Assembly (NCBI GenBank): GCA_035995025.1
Contig: DASYKY010000044.1
Span: 9,939-73,938, forward strand
Source: Actinophytocola sp035995025
GTDB lineage: Bacteria; Actinomycetota; Actinomycetes; Mycobacteriales; Pseudonocardiaceae
Reading direction: 5' to 3'
Length of the DNA: 64,000 nucleotides
Shown: positions 33,247 through 41,781 of the stretch, piece by piece
Position numbering within the stretch: position 1 is the stretch's first letter
Layout of the letters: each line of letters opens with the position of its first letter
The notes under the pieces: model-generated
Databases searched by the model: none
What the model was told of the DNA's origin: nothing
What the model saw: the letters and a program-made list of their open reading frames with translations, nothing else
Translations under genes and position numbers: made by a program

Positions 33247-35199
33247 CTAGCGGTCGAAGCGGAGCAGGGTGGGAAGGATGGCGCCGCCGCCCACCCTGCC
33301 GCTGCCGAGCAGGAGCCACGCTGGCTCCCGCCGGCCGAATCCGGGCGAGTACCAGCCCCGCGGGGGGCCGGTCTCGCCGCGGTGTGCGGACCAGGCGAGG
33401 TCCGCGGGAAGTTCGAGCGTCGCGGCGTGCCCCGGCCAGTTCAGCCGTGCGGTGGCGCCGTCGAGCACCACGTGCATGGTGGGGCCGAGGTGGAAGGCGA
33501 GCCGGACGTCGTGCTCGTCGTCGCCGGACACCTGGTCGACGATGCCCAGCGCCCCACCGTCGAGCGTGACCGTGCGGCGGTGTGTCGCGGGGTGCGGGCC
33601 GGCGCGGTAGCCGTCGTGCTCGGCGCTCCACCGGAGCCGTCCGTCGGCCGGCGTGAGCACGGTCGTGTTCGCCTGCCGGGTCCACAGGAACGGGCCGCCG
33701 CTCGTGGACTGGTCGGTCCCGTCCAGCTCCAGCGTGTTGTGGCCGAGCGTGGACCGGAAGTAGGACCGCCACTCCGGCTGCCCGTGGTAGCAGTACGTCC
33801 CGGGGTCGGCGAGGACGTCGACGCCGTCGTGGCGGACCTCCACCGACAGCGCGTCCGCGTGCCCGTGCGCGGCGATGGAGAGGTACCCGAGCGGGCCGCC
33901 GTCGCAGCGGCACCAGATCTCGCCCCGCGCCCCGGCCGCCCGCAGGATCGTCATCCCGGCGTCCGCCAGGTGGGCCGGCCGCTCGGCCGGGCGGGGTGCG
34001 GTGACCCGGAGGCTCCCTGGCCCGGTGGCGGCCAGCGCGGCCAGCAGCGGCGTGCGCACGTCGGTGCCGTGCACTGCCGGCCACCAGGCGCGGCGGCCGA
34101 ACAGCGCGTCGCCGGTCGCGAGCAGCGAGCCCCACCGGTGCGTGCCCGCGCCGTCCACGACGAGCCCGAACCCGTCGTCGGCGTCGCCCTGGCGCGGCGG
34201 GTGCAGCGCGGTGTCCACGACCGCGGCGAGCGCGTCGGACATCCGCAGCAGCACCAGCAGGGTCGTCTCCGGCACCGCCGCGCCCGCGGCGTGCGCCTCG
34301 AGCGCGCCGGCGAGGCCCAGCTCCAGGACCAGCCCGTGGTACTCGGTGGCCAGCTCCCGGTTGAGCCCGGAGCCGAACGTGTTGGCGGCCAGGTGCTCGT
34401 CGAGCGCGTGCAGCGCATCGGTGCGCCAGCCGGTCGACTGCGGGAACCACGGGAACGCCGACGCCGCCGCGAGCTGCCCCGCCAGCTCGGCGATGACGTG
34501 GTTGTTGGCCGACGAGCCCCGGCTGCGGAACGCCGCGAGCCAGCGCTGGTGGTGCCAGATCTGGTGCAGCGCCGCGGGGTTGTCCTCGAACAGCGCGGGC
34601 GCGCCCGCCCAGCCGTCGAGCAGCCTGCGCACCCACACCCACGAGATCAGCCGGATGCCCAGCTCGATGCCGCTCACCCAGTGCACGCTCGCGAGCGGCG
34701 GGTTCGCCGCCCACCAGTCCCGCAGGTGCGCGGCGGCCCGCTCGGCGTAGCGCTCGTCGCCGGTCAGCGCGTACGCGGCGGCGAGCACGGTCAGGTGCTG
34801 GTGGCGCGACGGCTCCCAGATCTGCTTGATGTCGCCGACCGCGTCCTCGCTGCGGTACGGGATGTCGAACGCGTAGGTGCCGGTCGGTGCGGCGCGGCCC
34901 GTCTTCGGGTCGGCCGACCAGTCCGGCGCCACCAGGTCGGTGCGCTCCACGCCGAAGTACACGGCGCGCCCGGCCAGCAGCTCCTCGGCGGTCTCCACGA
35001 GCCGCTTCACCGCGTCGGCAGGTACCTCCGGGAGCGCGAGCACGCTCGTGAACTCCCGGTGCTTCAAGGGGTTCGGCCGCGACGGGTCGGCGAACTCGTT
35101 GCGCCACCGCCGCTTGCGCAGCACGTCCCCCGCGCGGCCGGCGACCTCGCTCGGCCCCATGCGGGACAGCCTGCGCAGGTACCAGCCGGCCGACATCAT
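33247..35199 (-). CDS. Heparinase II/III family protein (polysaccharide lyase-like)
   Basis: A 650-residue protein with an alpha/alpha toroid domain (about 60-330) and a C-terminal beta-sandwich with YLSIAAHGHADALSVEVRHDG and GTYCYHG, the hallmarks of heparinase II/III proteins. Catalytic candidates are NNHVIAELAG and TEYHGLVLELG in the toroid and the His of AHGHAD. No signal peptide is visible, so it is probably cytoplasmic or exported in a non-classical way. In EPS loci this family commonly accompanies the bi-domain oxidoreductase and the asparagine synthase found next to it. The ATG overlaps the upstream stop (ATGA). Confidence 0.87.
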   Translation of the reverse strand: MMSAGWYLRRLSRMGPSEVAGRAGDVLRKRRWRNEFADPSRPNPLKHREFTSVLALPEVPADAVKRLVETAEELLAGRAVYFGVERTDLVAPDWSADPKTGRAAPTGTYAFDIPYRSEDAVGDIKQIWEPSRHQHLTVLAAAYALTGDERYAERAAAHLRDWWAANPPLASVHWVSGIELGIRLISWVWVRRLLDGWAGAPALFEDNPAALHQIWHHQRWLAAFRSRGSSANNHVIAELAGQLAAASAFPWFPQSTGWRTDALHALDEHLAANTFGSGLNRELATEYHGLVLELGLAGALEAHAAGAAVPETTLLVLLRMSDALAAVVDTALHPPRQGDADDGFGLVVDGAGTHRWGSLLATGDALFGRRAWWPAVHGTDVRTPLLAALAATGPGSLRVTAPRPAERPAHLADAGMTILRAAGARGEIWCRCDGGPLGYLSIAAHGHADALSVEVRHDGVDVLADPGTYCYHGQPEWRSYFRSTLGHNTLELDGTDQSTSGGPFLWTRQANTTVLTPADGRLRWSAEHDGYRAGPHPATHRRTVTLDGGALGIVDQVSGDDEHDVRLAFHLGPTMHVVLDGATARLNWPGHAATLELPADLAWSAHRGETGPPRGWYSPGFGRREPAWLLLGSGRVGGGAILPTLLRFDR

Positions 35200-37457
35200 G
35201 CCCGGGCGCCGTTCGGTTCGGCCGTATCCGCCGCCGTCTCCGCGGTCGCCCGCGCGGGCGTGCGGGCGGGCAGCTCGAGGCGCACCGGCGTGCCGCTGCC
35301 CAGGCTGGTCTGCACGGCCAGCGTGGCCAGCGTGGTCGCGACGAGCGAGTCGACGCTCACCGGCATCGGGCCGCCGGTCGCCGCCGCGGACAGGAACGCG
35401 TCCAGCTCGGCCCGCTGGCCCTTGTCCCGGCCCTTCGGCAGCCGCGAGGACAGCCAGCGCTTCTTCGCGTGCACGGACGCCTTCACGAAGTCGTCCAGCC
35501 TCAGCACCTTGTGGTCGGCCAGCAGGTCCAGCGTCTCCTTCGGGAAGCCGGGCGCGCCGGAGGTGGCGTAGGTGATCGCCGCGGTCGAGCCGTCCGGGTA
35601 GCGCAGCAGGATCTGCAGGTCGTCCTGGCCGGGCGTGGCGGTCGCGAAAACCGACACCGGGTCGCCGTCGAGCAGCCAGCTCACCGTGTCCACGAAGTGG
35701 CCGCCCTCGCCGGCGAACCGGGTGCCCTCGGCGTCGGCCTGGTTGTACCAGGAGCCGTGGTCCAGCGTGCCGGCGTTGACCAGGTAGCGCACCGACGCGG
35801 GGCCGACCCGGGTGCCGAACTCGGCCTTCGCCTGGCGCAGCAGCGGGGCGAAGCGGCGGTTGAAGCCGACCTGCAGCCGGTCGTTGCCGGACTCGGCGAT
35901 CGCGTCCAGCACGACGGCCAGCTCGGTCTGCGACAGCGCCAGCGGCTTCTCCACGAACACGGTCTTGCCGGCCCGCAGCGCCCGCGCGGTCAGCTCGGCG
36001 TGCGAGCTGTGCCGGGTCACCACGAACACCGTGTCGATGTCGTCGTTCGCCAGCACGTCGTCCAGCTCGGTGGACGCGGCCGCGAAGCCGAACTTGCGGC
36101 GCGCGTTCGCCGCGGACAGCGCGGACGTGGTGACGACGTGGCGCAGCTGCACGTCCTCGCGCTCGGTCAGGTGCGGCAGCAGCATCGACGAGGCGTAGTT
36201 GCCGGCGCCGACGAAGCCGATCCGCACCGGCCCGCCGCCGCGGCGGACGACGGCCGCGGGCGCCACCGGGTCGGTGACGGTGACCGGGATCGTCAGGACC
36301 GGCGGCTCCGCGTCGGTCCGGGCGCCGGTCTGGGCGTCTTCGTAGCGGAACAGCACCGCGACGGCCTTCAGCTCGCCCTCGTCGAGCGCGCGGTAGGTCG
36401 GCTCGGCGTCGGCGAAGTCCGCCACGTGCGAGATCAGCGGCTCGACGTCGACCTTGCCGCGGCCCACCAGGTCGATGAAGCACTCGAGGTTGCGGCGCTC
36501 GGTCCAGCGCACGTAGCCGATCGGGTAGTCGCGGCCCTCCAGCTCGTAGGACGGGTCGTAGCGGCCCGGCCCGTACGAGCGGGAGAAGCGGACGTCCAGC
36601 TCCTTCTCGTAGTAGGCGTTCCACGGCAGGTTCAGCGAGCACTTGCCGATGTCGACGACCGTGCCGCGGTCGCGGGCCAGCTTCGCGGCCAGCTCAACCG
36701 GCCCGTTCGACGGGCCACCCGCCGCCAGGTACACCTGATCCACGCCGTGCCCGCCGGTCAGCTCGCCGGCCGCGGTGTCCACGACGCCCGACTCGGGGTG
36801 CGCGCACACCAGCGCGCCCAGCCGCTCGGCCAGCTCGCAGCGCGACGGGTCCGGGTCCACGCCGAGCACCCGCACGCCGGAGGCCACCAGCAGCTGCACC
36901 ACGAGCTGGCCGATCAGGCCCAGCCCGATGACCAGCGCCACGTCGCCCAGCTGCGGCTCGCCGCGCCGCACGCCCTGCATGGCGATCGAGCCGACCGTGC
37001 CGAACGCGGCATGCCGCGGGTCGACGCCGTCGCCGACGCGCGCGTAGAGGTGCTTCGGCACCCAGTTCAGCTCGGCGTGCAACGCGTGCTCGTTGCCCGC
37101 GCACGCCACGATGTCGCCGACCGCGACGTCGTCGATGCCGGCGCCGACCTCGGTCACCACGCCGCACAGCGAGTAGCCGAGCGGGGTGTAGGAGTCGAGC
37201 TTGCTGGTCACCTTGCGGTAGGTGGCCGCGAGGCCGTTGGTGGCCACGCTCTGCATGACCTTGGCGACCTGGTCCGGGCGCGCCTTCGCCTTGCCGATCA
37301 ACGACTTGCTCGCCTCGGACACCTTCATCATCTCGGTGCCCGTGGAGATCAGCGAGTAGAAGGTGCGGACCAGCACGCCGCCCGGCTTGCACGCCGGCAC
37401 GGGCACGTCGAGCAGGGTCAGCTCCCCGCTCTTGTAGTTCTGAACCACTAGTTTCAC
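35196..37457 (-). CDS. Bi-domain oxidoreductase: Zn-type alcohol dehydrogenase + Gfo/Idh/MocA
   Basis: A 753-residue fusion. Residues 1-375 are a medium-chain dehydrogenase (LISTGTEMMKV, GYSLCGVVTEVG, ALVIGLGLIGQLVVQLL) that lacks the structural-zinc Cys cluster. Residues about 405-735 are a Gfo/Idh/MocA domain with IGFVGAGNYASSMLLPHL and the FVEKPLALS motif. This fusion recurs in polysaccharide loci and probably oxidises and reduces the same sugar or sugar-lipid intermediate in turn. The substrate is unknown. ATG 37457 lies 13 bp after the asnB stop. Confidence 0.9.
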   Translation of the reverse strand: MKLVVQNYKSGELTLLDVPVPACKPGGVLVRTFYSLISTGTEMMKVSEASKSLIGKAKARPDQVAKVMQSVATNGLAATYRKVTSKLDSYTPLGYSLCGVVTEVGAGIDDVAVGDIVACAGNEHALHAELNWVPKHLYARVGDGVDPRHAAFGTVGSIAMQGVRRGEPQLGDVALVIGLGLIGQLVVQLLVASGVRVLGVDPDPSRCELAERLGALVCAHPESGVVDTAAGELTGGHGVDQVYLAAGGPSNGPVELAAKLARDRGTVVDIGKCSLNLPWNAYYEKELDVRFSRSYGPGRYDPSYELEGRDYPIGYVRWTERRNLECFIDLVGRGKVDVEPLISHVADFADAEPTYRALDEGELKAVAVLFRYEDAQTGARTDAEPPVLTIPVTVTDPVAPAAVVRRGGGPVRIGFVGAGNYASSMLLPHLTEREDVQLRHVVTTSALSAANARRKFGFAAASTELDDVLANDDIDTVFVVTRHSSHAELTARALRAGKTVFVEKPLALSQTELAVVLDAIAESGNDRLQVGFNRRFAPLLRQAKAEFGTRVGPASVRYLVNAGTLDHGSWYNQADAEGTRFAGEGGHFVDTVSWLLDGDPVSVFATATPGQDDLQILLRYPDGSTAAITYATSGAPGFPKETLDLLADHKVLRLDDFVKASVHAKKRWLSSRLPKGRDKGQRAELDAFLSAAATGGPMPVSVDSLVATTLATLAVQTSLGSGTPVRLELPARTPARATAETAADTAEPNGARA

Positions 37458-37470
37458 GTGGGTTTTCCTT

Positions 37471-39381
37471 CTAGACGGCGGAAACGCGATCGGCGGCGGT
37501 GGCGCCGCGGTACCAGTACTCGAGGGTCAGCACGTGCCAGAGGTGCTTGGACCGGTCCTGCTGACCGGCGGCGTCCTCGGCGACCAGCTTCTGCAGCGCC
37601 TCTTTCCGCAGGAAGCCCGACGACACGAGCAGGCCCTCGTTGACGACCTCGCGCACCAGCGGCGCCAGGTCGCGGCTCATCCACGCCCGCAGCGGCGCGG
37701 AGAACAGGCCCTTCGGGCGGTAGACGATCTCCTTGGGCAGGATCGACATCGCCGCGTGCTTGAGCGCGGCCTTCCCCTGCCGGCCGGCGATCTTCTGCTT
37801 GCCGGGGATCCGGAACGCGGCCTTGACGACCTCTACGTCCACGAACGGCACCCGCACCTCGGTGGACGCGGCCATGCTCGACCGGTCCGTGTAGGCGAGG
37901 TTCAGGCCCGGCAGGAACAGTCGCGCGTCGGCCAGGCACATCCGGTTCACGTGGTCGGCCAGCGCGTTGTCGTTGTACGTGTCGGCGTGCTCGGTCAGCA
38001 CGTCGTCGACGGTCTCCAGCAGGTCCGGGTTGACCAGGTCGAGCAGCTCGGCGCGGTCGTACATGGTGTAGCTGCGGCGGAACGCGGTCTCCTCCGGCAG
38101 CTCGGCGAACGACAGGAACCGCTTCGCGAAGCGCACCGAGCGGTAGCCACGCCTGGCGGTCGCCACCGGCAGCCGGTCCACGACCGTCTCGATAGGACGG
38201 CGGACGAGGCCGGGCACGTGCTGGTAGCGCAGCGCCAGCAGGTTCGCGAAATGCTTGCGGTAGCCGGCGAACAGCTCGTCGGCGCCCATCCCGGACAGCA
38301 TCACCTTCACGCCCGCCTCGCGCGCGGCCGTGCAGATCAGGTAGGTGTTGATCGCGGCCGGGTCGCCGATCGGCTCGTCGAGGTGGTAGGTCATCTTCGG
38401 CAGGAGCTCGAGCACCTGTGGCGCGATCTCGATCTCGTGCAGGTCCACGCCGAACTTCCGCGCCACGACCCGGGCGTACTTGAGATCGTCGGGCATGGCC
38501 TCGAACTTGGCGTCCTCGGCGCGGAAACCGATGGTGTACGCGGAGATCCCGGGCTGGTACCGCGCGGCGAGCGCGGTCAGGTAGCTCGAGTCGAGCCCCC
38601 CGGAGAGGAACGTGGCGACGGGGACGTCGGAGAGCAGGTGCCGGCGCGTCGAGTCGGCGATCACCTCGCCGAGGTCCAGCGGCGGCAGGTGCTGCGCCTC
38701 GTTCGCGACCTCCTTGATGTCCCAGTACACGCCGCGCTGCTCGCTGCCGTCCGGGCGCAGCCGCAGCCACGAGCCGGGCCGCAGCTTCTCCGCCTCGCGG
38801 TACGCGCAGCGCTGGTCGGGCACCCAGTAGTACAGCAGCGACGCGATGAGCGCGCCGTCGTCCACCGTCAGCCCGTCCACTTCGGACGCCAGAGCCTTCA
38901 GTTCGGAGGCGAACACCGTGGCACCGCCGCGGCGGACGACGAACAGCGGCTTGATGCCGAACTGGTCGCGGACCAGCGTCAGCTCGCCGGTGCGCTCGTC
39001 GAAGATGCCGAACGCGAACATGCCGCGCAGCCGCGACAGGCAGTCGGTGCCCCAGCGCCGGAACGCCTCGAGCACGACCTCGGTGTCCGACGTGCCGCGG
39101 AAGCGCACCCCCGCCGACGCCAGCTCCCGGCGCAGCTCCGGCGCGTTGTACAGCTCGCCGTTGTAGGTGATGGCCAGCCTGTCGGAGACCATGGGCTGCG
39201 CCCCGGTCTCCGTCAGGTCGATGATGGACAGTCGCCGGTGTCCCAGGTGGACCTCACCGGTGCCCGCGCGGTGGGCGTAGCGGCCGGCGCCGTCAGGCCC
39301 GCGGTGCGCGAGCGTGTCGGTGAGCCGGTCGGTGAGCCTGCCGCCGTCGGTCCAGAGGTAGGTACCTGCGATGCCGCACAT
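37471..39381 (-). CDS. asnB: Asparagine synthase (glutamine-hydrolysing)-like amidotransferase
   Basis: A 636-residue protein. The N-terminal glutamine amidotransferase domain begins MCGIAGTY with the nucleophile Cys2 and has RLSIIDL and ITYNGELYN. The C-terminal ATP-pyrophosphatase domain shows FLSGGLDSSYLTALA and LSGMGADELFAGYRKH. All key residues are present, so it should be active. In surface-polysaccharide loci such proteins are thought to amidate a uronic acid, which would fit the two sugar dehydrogenase genes at the end of this locus, but a true Asn-forming role cannot be excluded. Confidence 0.9.
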   Translation of the reverse strand: MCGIAGTYLWTDGGRLTDRLTDTLAHRGPDGAGRYAHRAGTGEVHLGHRRLSIIDLTETGAQPMVSDRLAITYNGELYNAPELRRELASAGVRFRGTSDTEVVLEAFRRWGTDCLSRLRGMFAFGIFDERTGELTLVRDQFGIKPLFVVRRGGATVFASELKALASEVDGLTVDDGALIASLLYYWVPDQRCAYREAEKLRPGSWLRLRPDGSEQRGVYWDIKEVANEAQHLPPLDLGEVIADSTRRHLLSDVPVATFLSGGLDSSYLTALAARYQPGISAYTIGFRAEDAKFEAMPDDLKYARVVARKFGVDLHEIEIAPQVLELLPKMTYHLDEPIGDPAAINTYLICTAAREAGVKVMLSGMGADELFAGYRKHFANLLALRYQHVPGLVRRPIETVVDRLPVATARRGYRSVRFAKRFLSFAELPEETAFRRSYTMYDRAELLDLVNPDLLETVDDVLTEHADTYNDNALADHVNRMCLADARLFLPGLNLAYTDRSSMAASTEVRVPFVDVEVVKAAFRIPGKQKIAGRQGKAALKHAAMSILPKEIVYRPKGLFSAPLRAWMSRDLAPLVREVVNEGLLVSSGFLRKEALQKLVAEDAAGQQDRSKHLWHVLTLEYWYRGATAADRVSAV

Positions 39382-39393
39382 GGGTCGTCTCTC

Positions 39394-41781
39394 TCAGCTC
39401 TTCGGTCGGTGATCCGGCTGCACCGGGGCGAACCGCTTGGTCGGCAGGTCGTGCACGTCGTCGGCCCCGCCGTTGTTGAGATGCGGCTGCACGGGGGCGA
39501 ACCGCTTCGTGGGCAGGTCGGCGTTCCCGTTGCGGCCGTTGACGCCGTTGGCCGGGACCGGCGCGGGGTAGTGCACCGGCATCGGCGTGCGGTCGTCGTG
39601 CCGGGTCTTGCCGGCCTCGCCTGCCCCGCCTGCCCCGGCGGGCTGCTCGGCGGGGACGGCCGGCGTCGACTTGGCCACCGGCTCGGGTACCCAGCTGGGC
39701 TTGCGCTCGGGATGCGGCCTCGGCGACGGCCTGGCCTCCGTCGTCGCGACCGGCTCGGGTACCCAGCTGGGCTTGCGCTCCGGGTGGGGCCTGGGCTCCG
39801 GCTGCGGCTCGGCCTTCGCGTCCTCCGCGCGCTCGTCGCTCGTCGACGTAGCGGGCTCGGCCTGCTCCGGCTGCTCGTCGTGGGCCTTCTCGTCGCTGGC
39901 CTGCTGGGCGACCGGTTCAGGCCGCGTGCCCGGCTCCGCCTCGGGACCGGGGACCGGGTCCGGCTGTGCGGGCTCCTTCTCCGGTTCCTGCGCCGCCTTC
40001 TCGGCCCAATCGTGCACGGGGCTCGGCTGCGACACCGCGATCGGGCGCCCGACGGCCGCCGGAACCGGTCGTGCGGCAGGCGTGACCGGTCGCGCGGCGG
40101 ACGCCGGAGCCGGCTGCTCGGTATGCACCGGGACCCGCGCCACGACCGGTGCCGGAATCGGCTGCGGGGTCGCGACCTCCTCGGTCACATCCTCGTTCGT
40201 GTCCTCCTCCTCGTCTGCGGGCGCCGGAACCGTGCGGGCCTCGATGGCCGCTGGGGGCAGGCCGCGCCCGCGCAGCGCGGTGTACAGGCTGTCCCACAGG
40301 GTGCCGTCGGACTTGTCGCGCGGGTCCGGGTCCACCAGCACCACGCCGACGATCGGGATCCGGCAGTCGGCCAGCTGGCAGGCCACCGTGTGCAGCCACG
40401 CGGTGTTCGCGAAGCCCGTCCGCACCACCAGCAGTGTCTCGTTGCCGAGGTGGCGCAGGTCGGTCCACGCGGTGCCCGGAGTGACCGAGCCGATGCCGAT
40501 GCGCGTCTCGCCCGGCCGGCCCGGCCCGGTCTCGTCCGCGCCGACGATCCGGATCGGCCGCACCGCGCGCCCGGTGATCTCGTGGAGGTCGCGCCCGGGC
40601 AGGTCGTCGGCGACGACGCGGCCCGCCGGGTCCTCGATGATGACGACGTCGCGGTCGGTGGACAGCTCGGTGGCGACGTCGAGCGCGAGCGCGGCCGCGA
40701 GGCGCCGCGAGCCGAGCTCCAGCACCGACACGGGCCCGGCGCCGCTGCGCACCAGGCGCACCAGCGTGCCGGCGACCCGCTTGCGTTCCCGCACCGCCCG
40801 CGACTGCCGCCAGAACCGGGTGATCCCCCGCCCCGGCATCGACACCTGCGCGATGACCGAGGCACCGAGGTGCGCGGCGATGTCTCTGCGCAGTACCGGT
40901 TTGTCGCGCACCACACCGGTGACCGCGGCGATCGTGATGCCTGCGACGAGCGCGAGGCCGAAGCCGATGGCGGCGTTGGTGGCGCTGGTGACGGGCAGGG
41001 AGAACGGCACGGCCCGCGGCGCGTCGACGATCTGGGTGCCGGTCGTCACTCGGGGGGCGCCGATGCCGGCTTCGTCGGCACGGTTGCCCAGTTCGGAGAT
41101 CTTCGAGGTGAGCTCCGCCCGGCGGGCGTAGAGCGTCTCAGTCTCGGTCGCGCTGACGCCACCGTTCGCCGTGCCATCGGCCACGCCGTCGCCATTCTTG
41201 TCTTTGCCCGCCGCGGCGACCTTGGCCTCGGCGGCGGTGATCGCGCCGTTGACCTTGTTGAGCTCAACCTGGGTCCGGTCCTGCTGCGCGATCAGCGCTT
41301 TCGCGTCCGCGTCGGCAGCCATCTGCGTGCGCCGTACGTGGTCGTCGATGAACGCGTCGGCGAGCGCCCGGGCCCGGCGGACCGCCTCGCCCGTGCTCGT
41401 GCCGGTGACCTCGATTTCCAGCACGTTGCTGGTAAGCCCGGTGCCCTTGTAGGTCTTGAGGAACTCGTCGGGAGGATCGTCGGATCCGATCCGCTTCAGT
41501 GCGTCGCCCGCGATGCGGGTGGTCTGCAGCACGGCCACATCGGTCTGCATGAGGTTGCCCGAGTCGGACGCCTGGTCGTTCTCGTGCACGACCAGCAGCC
41601 GGGTGATGGCGGTCGGCGTGGGCGGCAGGAACACGGCCACCAGGCCGCCGGCGATCAGACCCAGCAGGGCGAGCGAGAGCCACATGCGGCGCTTTCGGCG
41701 GATCGCCACGATGAGCCGCGGCAGGTCGAGCAGTGTCTCGGCAACGGCGGGTGCCGGTGCCGTCGTCGTCTTGGCGCTCAC
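39394..41781 (-). CDS. Wzz-like chain-length/export protein with degenerate BY-kinase-like domain and long tail
   Basis: A 795-residue protein. Two membrane helices (about 32-52 and 205-225) flank a Wzz-type extracytoplasmic domain (LLVVHENDQASDSGNL, coiled coil DRTQVELNKVNGAI). A cytoplasmic alpha/beta domain follows (SVLELGSRRLAAALALDVA, VVIIEDPAG, LLVVRTG, GVVLVDPDPR) that looks like a BY-kinase/CpsD fold without the Walker A Gly-Lys. The last 300 residues are Pro/Glu-rich with a perfect 32-bp DNA repeat (39677-39708 and 39749-39780) encoding HPERKPSWVPEPVA twice, and the tail motif DLPTKRFAPVQP twice. The GTG start overlaps the upstream stop (GTGA). Confidence 0.8.
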   Translation of the reverse strand: MSAKTTTAPAPAVAETLLDLPRLIVAIRRKRRMWLSLALLGLIAGGLVAVFLPPTPTAITRLLVVHENDQASDSGNLMQTDVAVLQTTRIAGDALKRIGSDDPPDEFLKTYKGTGLTSNVLEIEVTGTSTGEAVRRARALADAFIDDHVRRTQMAADADAKALIAQQDRTQVELNKVNGAITAAEAKVAAAGKDKNGDGVADGTANGGVSATETETLYARRAELTSKISELGNRADEAGIGAPRVTTGTQIVDAPRAVPFSLPVTSATNAAIGFGLALVAGITIAAVTGVVRDKPVLRRDIAAHLGASVIAQVSMPGRGITRFWRQSRAVRERKRVAGTLVRLVRSGAGPVSVLELGSRRLAAALALDVATELSTDRDVVIIEDPAGRVVADDLPGRDLHEITGRAVRPIRIVGADETGPGRPGETRIGIGSVTPGTAWTDLRHLGNETLLVVRTGFANTAWLHTVACQLADCRIPIVGVVLVDPDPRDKSDGTLWDSLYTALRGRGLPPAAIEARTVPAPADEEEDTNEDVTEEVATPQPIPAPVVARVPVHTEQPAPASAARPVTPAARPVPAAVGRPIAVSQPSPVHDWAEKAAQEPEKEPAQPDPVPGPEAEPGTRPEPVAQQASDEKAHDEQPEQAEPATSTSDERAEDAKAEPQPEPRPHPERKPSWVPEPVATTEARPSPRPHPERKPSWVPEPVAKSTPAVPAEQPAGAGGAGEAGKTRHDDRTPMPVHYPAPVPANGVNGRNGNADLPTKRFAPVQPHLNNGGADDVHDLPTKRFAPVQPDHRPKS
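39677..39780. repeat. 32-bp perfect direct repeat inside the Wzz-like gene
   Basis: Two identical 32-bp copies (39677-39708, 39749-39780) with a 72-bp period keep the reading frame. They encode a Pro-rich, basic segment in the cytoplasmic tail. Confidence 0.85.

Noticed and set aside
31688..36642. Long minus-strand frames joining the beta-helix, heparinase and oxidoreductase regions
   Set aside because: They are upstream extensions of real genes into other frames; real starts have Shine-Dalgarno sites or ATGA overlaps at 33229 and 35199.
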